Source: Bacteroidota bacterium
GTDB lineage: Bacteria > Bacteroidota > Bacteroidia > J057
Direction of reading: 5' to 3'
NCBI GenBank assembly: GCA_963169475.1
Contig: CAUJFT010000066.1
Coordinates: 1 to 7,139, forward strand
Length of the DNA stretch: 7,139 bases
The notes below the pieces were generated by a model that saw nothing but the letters and a program-made list of their open reading frames with translations, searched no databases and had not been told where the DNA came from. The position numbers and the translations under genes are program-made. Of the stretch, positions 1 through 5,425 are shown one piece after another. Every line of letters begins with the position of its first letter. The stretch's first letter is position 1.

Positions 1-43
1 CGAGTAGTATGATGCAAAACCGGGACAACAGTAGAGAGCGCAT
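1..43 (-). CDS. 5' end of a probable exported protein gene, cut by the window edge
   Basis: Reading leftward from an ATG at 43-41, the only codons in the window give MRSLLLSRFCIILL. This is one or two basic residues followed by a hydrophobic run, which is what the start of a signal peptide or lipoprotein leader looks like. A purine-rich stretch (AAGGGAGAG) ends about 4 bases before the ATG and could serve as a ribosome binding site, better than those of the other genes here. The start lies 74 bases after the fabG stop, on the same strand and beyond a strong hairpin, so it may be read from the fabG transcript; I see no TAnnTTTG promoter motif in the gap. The product cannot be named from 14 residues, and the call rests on start context and hydrophobicity alone. 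Confidence 0.45.
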   Translation of the reverse strand, partial: MRSLLLSRFCIILL

Positions 44-66
44 TTTCTCTCCCTTATTAGATACAC

Positions 67-99
67 AACCAAGAAACCTTTATGGAAGGTCTCTTGGTT
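67..99 (-). terminator. strong hairpin after fabG (terminator or 5'-leader structure)
   Basis: Arms at 67-80 and 86-99 pair over 14 bp around a 5-base loop. On the minus strand the single imperfect pair is a G-U wobble, while on the plus strand it would be an A-C mismatch, so the structure appears selected in the leftward RNA. It starts 18 bases after the fabG stop and ends 23 bases before the next start codon. There is no clear U-tract after it on the minus strand; the T-rich run (TTTTGTATTT) is on the plus side. It could be a terminator, a 3'-end stabiliser, or a structure in the leader of the next gene. Confidence 0.5.
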
Positions 100-117
100 T
101 TGTATTTCCTTGGTATT

Positions 118-864
118 TTACATTACCATTCCACCATCACAATGCAATACTTGCCCTGTAACGTAAGTCGAAAGGTCAGACGCAAGAAAGAGGCAAACAT
201 TCGCTACATCTGTTTTAGTTCCAGGTCGCTGAAGTGGAATTTTCGTTTTCCACATTTCTATCTCTTTTTCCGGAAGTATTGCGGTCATTTCGGTTTGTAT
301 AAAACCAGGAGCTACCGCATTACAGCGCACATTTCTTGCCCCTAACTCTTTTGCTACAGACTTGGTAAACCCTATCATTCCCGCTTTGGAAGCCGCATAA
401 TTAGCCTGTCCTGCATTACCATCTACCCCAACTACGGAAGTAATATTAATAATAGACCCAGAACGCTGTTTCATCATCTGCTTAATCGCATGTTTAGTAT
501 GATAAAAGGCACTATCTAAATTAATATGCAATACCTTGCTCCATTGCTCTTCCGACATACGAAGCAAAAGCCCGTCCATGGTTATTCCAGCATTATTTAC
601 CAAAATATCCAATCTCCCAAATGCTGCCACTACATCCTCTATAACTCTTTGAGCATCTCCAAAGTCAGCCGCATTAGCCTCATAAAATTTGGCTTTCCCT
701 CCGTGAGATTCAATCATTGTACAGATTTCCTCTACCGTATCCGTAGGCGTAAGATTTGTAAAGGCAACATCTGCGCCATTTTCGGCAAAAACCTCTGCTA
801 TAGCCCGCCCGATTCCCCTTGTTGCTCCTGTAATTAATGCTACTTTCCCTGTTAATAGTTTCAT
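118..864 (-). CDS. fabG: 3-oxoacyl-[acyl-carrier-protein] reductase FabG
   Basis: This is a classical short-chain dehydrogenase/reductase of 248 residues, the normal length for FabG. It performs the NADPH-dependent reduction of 3-oxoacyl-ACP to 3-hydroxyacyl-ACP in type II fatty acid elongation, in the cytosol. The Rossmann cofactor motif TGATRGIG is at residues 12-19 and NNAG at 90-93. The catalytic tetrad is visible as N115, S143, Y156 and K160 (YAASK at 156-160), followed by PGFIQTEM at 186-193 and a C-terminal GQVLHCDGGMVM, all typical of FabG. The ATG at 864-862 is chosen because it puts MKLLTGKVALITG at the N terminus as in the family; a longer reading would need an upstream TTG at 891. 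It lies 51 bases behind the barrel gene on the same strand and is probably cotranscribed with it. The SDR family is large, so a different substrate is possible, but the length and motifs favour true FabG. Confidence 0.93.
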   Translation of the reverse strand: MKLLTGKVALITGATRGIGRAIAEVFAENGADVAFTNLTPTDTVEEICTMIESHGGKAKFYEANAADFGDAQRVIEDVVAAFGRLDILVNNAGITMDGLLLRMSEEQWSKVLHINLDSAFYHTKHAIKQMMKQRSGSIINITSVVGVDGNAGQANYAASKAGMIGFTKSVAKELGARNVRCNAVAPGFIQTEMTAILPEKEIEMWKTKIPLQRPGTKTDVANVCLFLASDLSTYVTGQVLHCDGGMVM

Positions 865-902
865 ATTATAGTTATAATAATAATTTGTCAATAATGATAA
901 AA

Positions 903-922
903 CGGCCAGAAGGTCTTAGCCG
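903..922 (-). terminator. weak GC hairpin overlapping the barrel-gene stop
   Basis: CGGC (903-906) and GCCG (919-922) can pair around a 12-base loop that contains the barrel gene's stop codon. On the minus strand the stem is followed directly by TTTTATC. The stem is only 4 bp but sits in a GC-rich patch that stands out from the AT-rich gap. It might reduce read-through into fabG. It could equally be chance. Confidence 0.2.
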
Positions 923-1665
923 GCGCGGTCTTCTTTATTTGCTGTATTATTTCGGTTATAAAAAAAATATCCGATACCAAGGCTCGCCCTTGTATTATAC
1001 ATCTTGCTTACTTTCTGATTATTAGAATAAAAAAAGTCCTCTTGCAGGAGAACCCTAAAAGAGCGACTCAATCTTAGGTCTATAAATAATCCAAAGGGGA
1101 AATCAAATCCGATACCTCCAGAAGCACCTAAATCCAATTTTCTCATTTCAGGAAAATTATTATATCGGTTATTGGAGGTGGTAAAATTATTTCCAATTAC
1201 AAGATGTGCAAGCCCTGTATCTTGTCCCGCAATGAGAGAAGCCGCATAAGTTCCTACCTGTATTCTGAGGTGCTTCAAAGGATATATCACGACTTCGGCT
1301 GGTATCGTGAGATAATGGAGGTTCATTCTCCCATTTACTTCCCCTCTAAAATAAGTATTTACCATAGTAGGAATACCTAATACATTCTGAATCAAGGAAG
1401 TATCTGTCCTATCAATCAAGGAGGTATAAGAAGAAAACTGCCTTTCATAATTTATCCCTGTTGAAACCGCAAACCACTTTTTACGAAAAACTTCTCCGCA
1501 AAAGCCAATATTATAGGCGATAATAGGGTTACCCGTTGCGCCGGAATCCACTATTGTTGGAATAGGCGCGCCTATAATTGCGCCGGTACGGATACCCATT
1601 TTTTGGGCAATCGCTACATTAAATAAGATAACAAAAACAATGGCAAGAGAAAGCGTATATTTCAT
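916..1665 (-). CDS. outer-membrane beta-barrel protein (PorT/OMP_b-brl_2-like)
   Basis: This is a 249-residue predicted outer-membrane protein of unknown specific function. Residues 1-20 (MKYTLSLAIVFVILFNVAIA) form a signal peptide with an AIA|Q-type cleavage site. The mature part alternates short amphipathic strands and polar loops. The segment around residues 116-145 (LHYLTIPAEVVIYP, then RIQVGTYAASLI) and the GASGGIGFDFPFGLFIDLRLS segment at 180-200 match the recurring pattern of the small Bacteroidota barrel family. In that family a YL-IP strand is followed by a hydrophobic G-rich strand. The last strand (RASLGIGYFFY, 226-236) is followed by a 13-residue polar, charged tail; many barrels end at the final aromatic strand instead. 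The start ATG follows the signal-peptide logic and has only a weak CCTC/A-rich leader. A good promoter lies 53-79 bases upstream. fabG follows on the same strand. No ligand or partner can be inferred. Confidence 0.8.
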   Translation of the reverse strand: MKYTLSLAIVFVILFNVAIAQKMGIRTGAIIGAPIPTIVDSGATGNPIIAYNIGFCGEVFRKKWFAVSTGINYERQFSSYTSLIDRTDTSLIQNVLGIPTMVNTYFRGEVNGRMNLHYLTIPAEVVIYPLKHLRIQVGTYAASLIAGQDTGLAHLVIGNNFTTSNNRYNNFPEMRKLDLGASGGIGFDFPFGLFIDLRLSRSFRVLLQEDFFYSNNQKVSKMYNTRASLGIGYFFYNRNNTANKEDRAG

Positions 1666-1717
1666 ATTTTTTTTGAGGAAACATTCAAAAACCCAAAACT
1701 GACAAAATGAATATCCA

Positions 1718-1744
1718 CAAAGATAACTCTCTGTATTAAGCCAA
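1718..1744 (-). promoter_or_regulatory. Bacteroidota-type promoter for the barrel gene and fabG
   Basis: On the minus strand TATCTTTG at 1725-1718 is an exact match to the Bacteroidota -7 consensus TAnnTTTG. TTG at 1744-1742 lies 16 bases upstream and fits the -33 element, at slightly short spacing. It sits in the 90-base gap after the LysM gene stop, leaving a leader of about 45 bases before the barrel-gene ATG. It is the best promoter match in the window. Confidence 0.6.
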
Positions 1745-1755
1745 TGGATATAGGA

Positions 1756-2871
1756 CTAGTAACGAATCGTTACTTGTTTGGCGTTTTTACCTATTATCCT
1801 CACACAATCTGGAGACAGTCCTAAAATTTCTGCTCTATCTGCCCTTATTCTATTGGTAATTTTCACATCAATGTAACCGGAATTATTAGGAATCATGAGT
1901 TTCACAAAGCTACCAATAGGGAGGCTTTTATGATAAGCATAATATTTAGCGGATTCATGGGGGGCGCTAACACCAATATAGGTACCGCTTTCAATATTTT
2001 TACCCAATTCAACGAAAGGCTCTACAAGGGCTTCCGTAGAAGGATTTGTAGGGGTAACCGCTTCGGGAGTGGCAGTTCTTTTTACTTCGGCAGTAGGAGT
2101 AGCTTGTTCAGTAGTAACCGTAGGGACTTCGGTCGTAACTGCCGGAGAGGCGGACGACTGGTTAGGGGCTTCTTCGATTTTACGTTGCGCGACTACTGGT
2201 GCAGGAGTTTCTTTTCTAACTTCTGGTGAGGGCTGAAAAGGAATATACTCTAATTTTACCTTTAAACGGTCTCCGATATTCATTTTATCGGCAGTAATAT
2301 CATCATTCCAAGATTGTAATTGCTCTACCTCAATACCATAATCACTTGCTATAGACGAAAGGTCATCTCCTGCGGTAACCATGTGATAGCTCCACCTTGG
2401 AATCATCGTTGTGCCTTGCTCGGAGCGGGTCGTTACTACTGCCGGAGAAGCCTCTACCCTCATGGTAGGGGAGCCGGAATTTTGGGGAGGCTCTACATTC
2501 GCTACTGGGGCAGAGATTACGGGGGCAGGGGTACTCACATTCGTAGGGGTATCCGCTTCGTTTAAGGAACGCTGGGCGGTACCCGGAATAATCAACTCCT
2601 GACCAATGAGGATATTATTAGAAGTAAGATTATTTACTTTCTTAATCTCTTCAACAGAAACATTATGGATTTTTGAGATTGCGTACAAAGTCTGTTTAGA
2701 GACTACTACATGTATTGTATTTGTTCCTCTATCAGAAACATCTTTGGAAACGGGATTATTTTGGGGGGAGACCGGTTCAAATTTTAAATCGGACATGCTC
2801 TGCGCTTGAAGCGTCAAGACAAAACTAAGTGCCAAGATGAAAGAAAATAATAAAGATTTAGTGGTACGCAT
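1756..2871 (-). CDS. secreted protein with two LysM domains and a degenerate RlpA-like double-psi beta-barrel
   Basis: This 371-residue envelope protein begins with a signal peptide (residues 1 to about 23, cleavage near LQA|QS). Two LysM peptidoglycan-binding modules follow. The first is at about 53-96 (SKQTLYAISKIHNVS, ending NNILIGQELIIP) and the second at about 161-207 (AGDDLSSIASDYGIE, ending MNIGDRLKVKL). They are joined by a long Pro/Thr/Val/Ala-rich linker, and a second linker spans about 208-285. The C-terminal segment, about 296-371, resembles the RlpA double-psi beta-barrel: YYAYHKSLPIGSFVKL corresponds to the family's A-H-K-LP-G element, and VKITNRIRADRAEILGLS corresponds to its V-NDRGP-(R)-I-DLS element. 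The His is kept (H314), but the position of the family's NDR Asp appears to be Asn (N340) and the GP is lost, so lytic transglycosylase activity is doubtful. Inferred role: a periplasmic peptidoglycan-binding, possibly structural or divisome-related protein. It has its own probable promoter upstream and ends with TAG. Confidence 0.8.
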   Translation of the reverse strand: MRTTKSLLFSFILALSFVLTLQAQSMSDLKFEPVSPQNNPVSKDVSDRGTNTIHVVVSKQTLYAISKIHNVSVEEIKKVNNLTSNNILIGQELIIPGTAQRSLNEADTPTNVSTPAPVISAPVANVEPPQNSGSPTMRVEASPAVVTTRSEQGTTMIPRWSYHMVTAGDDLSSIASDYGIEVEQLQSWNDDITADKMNIGDRLKVKLEYIPFQPSPEVRKETPAPVVAQRKIEEAPNQSSASPAVTTEVPTVTTEQATPTAEVKRTATPEAVTPTNPSTEALVEPFVELGKNIESGTYIGVSAPHESAKYYAYHKSLPIGSFVKLMIPNNSGYIDVKITNRIRADRAEILGLSPDCVRIIGKNAKQVTIRY

Positions 2872-3163
2872 GAGAATCTGTTTTATGTATGGAGAATAAA
2901 ATTACGCAATTATAATTAATAATATTTATATAGATGCAAAAATAGAAGTAATTCTATAAAAAAAATACAGAAAATAGGTCTTGGGGTATAAAAAACCCTG
3001 TTCTTCTTGCCTTTTATCTTGAAATAAGCCTATTACAAGCAATATAATACTAAAAACTTGTTTTTACTATTAGTTAGTTTGGTTCAAAAAAAAGTTACAT
3101 TTATAGAATTATTCGAGGGAAAAATATCCTTTATTTTTTTAATATCTGGCTTTTGAAAATCTT
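2872..3163. other. 292-base gene-free interval
   Basis: This very AT-rich gap lies between the comB stop and the LysM gene start. It contains no credible coding frame, tRNA or other RNA gene that I can recognise. What it does hold is a -7 promoter motif for the LysM gene and an AT-rich inverted repeat at 3047-3069 (TAAAAAC/GTTTTTA core with flanking ATA/TAT). There is also a small GGGT/ACCC hairpin near 2984-2998. Neither inverted repeat has a convincing U-tract in the minus direction, so the comB terminator is not identified. Confidence 0.6.
2937..2944 (-). promoter_or_regulatory. probable -7 promoter element of the LysM gene
   Basis: On the minus strand TATTTTTG matches TAnnTTTG exactly. 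It is about 65 bases before the LysM gene ATG, giving a leader near 60 bases. No clear TTG is present at the -33 position, only T-rich sequence. In such AT-rich DNA an 8-base degenerate match can arise by chance, so this is moderate support only. Confidence 0.4.
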
Positions 3164-4012
3164 TTATAGAATATCCTTTGTGTTTTGAGAAAAATCTACC
3201 TCAAGTTCTTGGGAGAAGGTGTTCTTATCTTCTTGTTGTTTTTTTAAGATAGAAGTCTTTATTTCATCAAGTGTTCCGTCCTGCCGGCTAATGTCATAAA
3301 GTGCGTTTCCAATAAGAAGAGGTAAAACCGGGTGCGTATTCCACCTCAGGCAGTATTTTACTTCTTTTTGTAGATTCAGGTGTATGAGTCGATTATAATG
3401 AGAAGAGTTTTTCATAAAATACTTTTTCCTTATATTAGCAATAAAGTAAAGCATATCAGCCATAAGGGCGGTATCTTGATAGTAATAAAATTGGTTACCA
3501 AGCTCTCTTGCTACGGCTCCAGCAAAAATTGTATCTTCTATATTGGGGTGGTCTTGCCAACCGGAGCATAATAAACAAACGTTTTCATTTTGTTCAATAA
3601 GCCAACTACACAAAAGAGAAATATTAGGAAATGAGCCGACGACAATGTCTCTTGCGCCTCTCTCTTGTGCCATACGGATAGCCTTTGTTCCGTTAGTGGT
3701 GGTCATTGCGATTTTTTTGCCTAAGACTTGTTCGTTCATAAAAGAGAATGGCGAATTTCCGAAATCAAAATCTGGGATTTGCTCTCCTTTTCGTTCTCCC
3801 GCAATCAGATACCCCTTGGTTTTATAGCTTCTGCACTCTTCTATTTCGGAAACAGGCAGGATAGCCTCTGCTCCGTGAGAGAATGCTACACACATAGAAC
3901 TGGTAGCGCGAAGTACATCAATGACTACTACTATAGCTCCCTTTATATCAAATTGATCAATAAGGGCGGGAGTGAGACATACGTGAAGATATTTTTTTCG
4001 CTCTTTACTCAT
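3164..4012 (-). CDS. comB: 2-phosphosulfolactate phosphatase family protein (ComB)
   Basis: The 282-residue product matches the ComB family, which hydrolyses 2-phospho-3-sulfolactate to 3-sulfolactate and phosphate with Mg2+. In methanogens this is a step towards coenzyme M, and bacterial homologues also occur in species without that cofactor. From the chosen ATG, the recognisable family blocks are VVVIDVLRATS (28-38, with the conserved Asp at 32), GER (72-74), DFGNSP (83-88), TTTNGT (104-109), CSGW (149-152) and NIEDTIFAGA (157-166). The ATG at 4012-4010 is preferred. A longer frame begins only at a TTG (4051) and adds an unconserved MIFFYKTYITIAP. After about residue 245 there is a polar, Lys/Gln/Glu-rich tail of some 35-40 residues that looks longer than I expect for the family. 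It follows gcvT by 92 bases on the same strand. No comA-like sulfolactate synthase is in the window, so the in vivo substrate is unproven. Confidence 0.85.
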   Translation of the reverse strand: MSKERKKYLHVCLTPALIDQFDIKGAIVVVIDVLRATSSMCVAFSHGAEAILPVSEIEECRSYKTKGYLIAGERKGEQIPDFDFGNSPFSFMNEQVLGKKIAMTTTNGTKAIRMAQERGARDIVVGSFPNISLLCSWLIEQNENVCLLCSGWQDHPNIEDTIFAGAVARELGNQFYYYQDTALMADMLYFIANIRKKYFMKNSSHYNRLIHLNLQKEVKYCLRWNTHPVLPLLIGNALYDISRQDGTLDEIKTSILKKQQEDKNTFSQELEVDFSQNTKDIL

Positions 4013-4041
4013 TGGTGCTATGGTAATGTATGTTTTATAAA

Positions 4042-4076
4042 AAAAAATCAATTCCTATTTTGCTTTTTATGCAAAA
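4042..4076 (-). terminator. possible weak terminator between gcvT and comB
   Basis: On the minus strand TTTTGC (4076-4071) and GCAAAA (4063-4058) form a 6-bp stem with a 7-base loop, starting about 29 bases after the gcvT stop. A run of T residues (about 4050-4042 in the leftward RNA) follows after a gap of roughly 8-10 bases. The stem is AT-rich and the T-run is displaced, so termination would be partial at best. No promoter motif for comB was found in this gap, which argues for some read-through. Confidence 0.25.
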
Positions 4077-4104
4077 GACATCAAGATAAATGCGTAGCTT
4101 TTAA

Positions 4105-5193
4105 TTACTTTTGTATAAAAGGTGTTTTTACTACTTCTGCTTTTACTGGCTTATTTCTAATCATAATATCTATCTGTGTGCCGAGTTTAGCTAATTCCGT
4201 AGGTACATAAGCCATTCCAATCCCAATATTTAGTACGGGGCTAATTGAGCCGGAAGTTACTTTTCCTACTATGTTTCCTTCATAGGCTACTTCATAATCA
4301 TGGCGGGGAATCCCATTCTCTATCATTTTAAAGCCTACAAGTTTCTTCTTTACGCTTTCTGCTTTTTGTTTTTTGAAGATATCAGAGCCATTAAAATCCC
4401 CTTTATTTAATTTAGTAACCCAACCCAATCCTGCTTCAAGAGGGCTTGTTTCATCATTAATATCATTCCCATAAAGCATATATCCCATCTCTAATCTTAA
4501 CGTATCACGACACCCTAAACCGGTAGGAATCATGCCGAAACTTTCTCCGATTTCCATAAGATTATTCCATGTACGAACCACTTCTTTGTTATAAAGAAAA
4601 ATTTCAAAGGTTCTTTCTCCGGTATATCCTGTGGTAGCTATCAGGGATTTTTCTGCTCCGTTGTAGGTGCCTTTATGAAAGAAATAAGTACTTAATTGGG
4701 ATAAATCAAAATCCGTTAGTTTTTGTACGATGGCTTCTGCCTTAGGTCCAGATACTGCGATAAGCGAGGTTTCTTCGGATATATCTATCAGTTCTGCCCC
4801 GATATTTTTATTGTTTTCCACTAACCAATTCCAATCTTTTTCGATATTGCTTGCATTCGCAACAATCATGTATTCATTGTCCTGAATGTAATAAACAATA
4901 CAATCATCTACGATTCCTCCTTGTAAATTGGGAATACAAGCGTATTGCGCTTTTCCATGATGAAGAAGAGAAGCATCATTAGTGGTAACCTTTTGAATCA
5001 GTTCTAGGGCGCGGGGTCCTCTTATGATAAATTCACCCATGTGAGAGACATCGAAAATCCCCGCGGCATTCCTCACAGCGAGATGTTCTGCTTTGTCGCC
5101 GGTATATCTTACGGGCATTTCAAACCCTGCAAAAGGAATAAGTTTTGCTCCTAATTGCTGATGAACGGAGTATAGTTCTGTCTTCTTGGTCAT
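4105..5193 (-). CDS. gcvT: glycine cleavage system aminomethyltransferase (T protein)
   Basis: The 362-residue protein has the normal GcvT length. It transfers the methylene group from aminomethyl-lipoyl H protein to tetrahydrofolate, releasing ammonia and giving 5,10-methylene-THF, in the cytosol. Family blocks in order are FAGFEMPVRY (21-30), AAGIFDVSHMGEF (43-55), the TTND-containing strand (70-73), QGGIVDDCIVY (91-101), TGYTGERTFEI (188-198) and GLGCRDTLRLEMGYMLYGNDI (225-245). D96/D97 of the third-last listed group of blocks include the folate-contacting, catalytic Asp. PLEAGLGW (251-258) and the C-terminal barrel domain, including GKVTSGSISPVLNIGIGMAYV (310-330), follow. The folate-binding Glu of TGYTGE is kept, but the next residues are Arg-Thr rather than the more usual Asp/Ala/Gly-Gly. 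The other cleavage-system genes (gcvP, gcvH, lpd) are not nearby, which is common in Bacteroidota. It is divergent from purD. The start gives the standard N terminus MTKKTELYSVHQQLGAKLIPFAG-type with no in-frame competitor needed. Confidence 0.95.
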   Translation of the reverse strand: MTKKTELYSVHQQLGAKLIPFAGFEMPVRYTGDKAEHLAVRNAAGIFDVSHMGEFIIRGPRALELIQKVTTNDASLLHHGKAQYACIPNLQGGIVDDCIVYYIQDNEYMIVANASNIEKDWNWLVENNKNIGAELIDISEETSLIAVSGPKAEAIVQKLTDFDLSQLSTYFFHKGTYNGAEKSLIATTGYTGERTFEIFLYNKEVVRTWNNLMEIGESFGMIPTGLGCRDTLRLEMGYMLYGNDINDETSPLEAGLGWVTKLNKGDFNGSDIFKKQKAESVKKKLVGFKMIENGIPRHDYEVAYEGNIVGKVTSGSISPVLNIGIGMAYVPTELAKLGTQIDIMIRNKPVKAEVVKTPFIQK

Positions 5194-5224
5194 ATTTTGA
5201 TTACTTTATTTAGATTTTGAGGCG

Positions 5225-5251
5225 CAAATTAATGATATTCTGTGAGACAAA
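5225..5251 (-). promoter_or_regulatory. candidate gcvT promoter
   Basis: On the minus strand TTAATTTG (5232-5225) is one base off TAnnTTTG, and TTTG at 5251-5248 could act as a -33 element. The spacing of 15 is shorter than usual. Use of this site would give a leader of only about 25 bases before the gcvT ATG. No better match was found between gcvT and purD on this strand. Confidence 0.3.
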
Positions 5252-5308
5252 AAGAATTTATTTTTTAAAAAGAGTACGATTAGTAGGGGATAAATGATAG
5301 TTATTGCT

Positions 5309-5316
5309 TAATTTTG
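5309..5316 (+). promoter_or_regulatory. probable -7 promoter element of purD
   Basis: TAATTTTG matches TAnnTTTG exactly. No TTG is seen at the expected -33 distance. Transcription from here would leave a leader of about 100 bases before the purD ATG, a stretch containing a 9-base tandem-like repeat (ACTTAATCT/ACTTAATTT near 5373-5390). It lies about 60 bases from the candidate gcvT promoter, so the two divergent genes would share this control region. Confidence 0.4.
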
Positions 5317-5425
5317 TGGCTTAGAAACAAAGTACTACCTTATGAAATATGCTTTTTTAGGGCATTTTATATACTTAATCTACTTAATTTAAGCGTTTTA
5401 AACCATATAAAGTCTATTTATCAAT

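Noticed and set aside
3..161. Plus-strand open frame running from the left edge to a TAA at 159-161
   Set aside because: It overlaps the end of fabG on the other strand and the strong hairpin, and its product has no recognisable pattern. The minus-strand start with a signal-like sequence explains the edge better.
865..891. N-terminal extension of fabG from a TTG (adds MTNYYYNYN)
   Set aside because: It adds an Asn/Tyr-rich AT-translation not found in the family. The ATG at 864 gives the standard FabG N terminus and length.
1930..2229. Plus-strand open frame, Arg/Gly/Phe/Ser-rich, inside the LysM gene
   Set aside because: It is the antisense reading of the Pro/Thr/Val-rich linker. The low-complexity composition is explained by the linker codons.
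2080..2530. Repeated motifs in the LysM linkers (SPAVVTT/SPAVTTE and TPAPV twice)
   Set aside because: These are short low-complexity Pro/Thr/Val/Ala repeats typical of linkers between cell-wall modules, not a true DNA repeat array.
3047..3069. AT-rich inverted repeat as the comB terminator
   Set aside because: The core is 7 AT-rich pairs with a 2-base spacer, almost 100 bases after the stop, and has no U-tract in the minus direction. It is expected by chance in such AT-rich DNA.
4013..4051. N-terminal extension of comB from a TTG
   Set aside because: The added residues come from a poly-T run and are not conserved; the ATG at 4012 is a normal start.
3728..4210. 160-codon plus-strand open frame across the comB/gcvT junction
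   Set aside because: It is antisense to the N terminus of comB, the gap and the end of gcvT, all of which have clear homology-type motifs. Its product shows no domain pattern.
5194..5425. Glycine riboswitch upstream of gcvT
   Set aside because: I looked for the paired GC-rich aptamer helices and conserved G-rich core on the gcvT strand. The region is AT-rich with no such structure.
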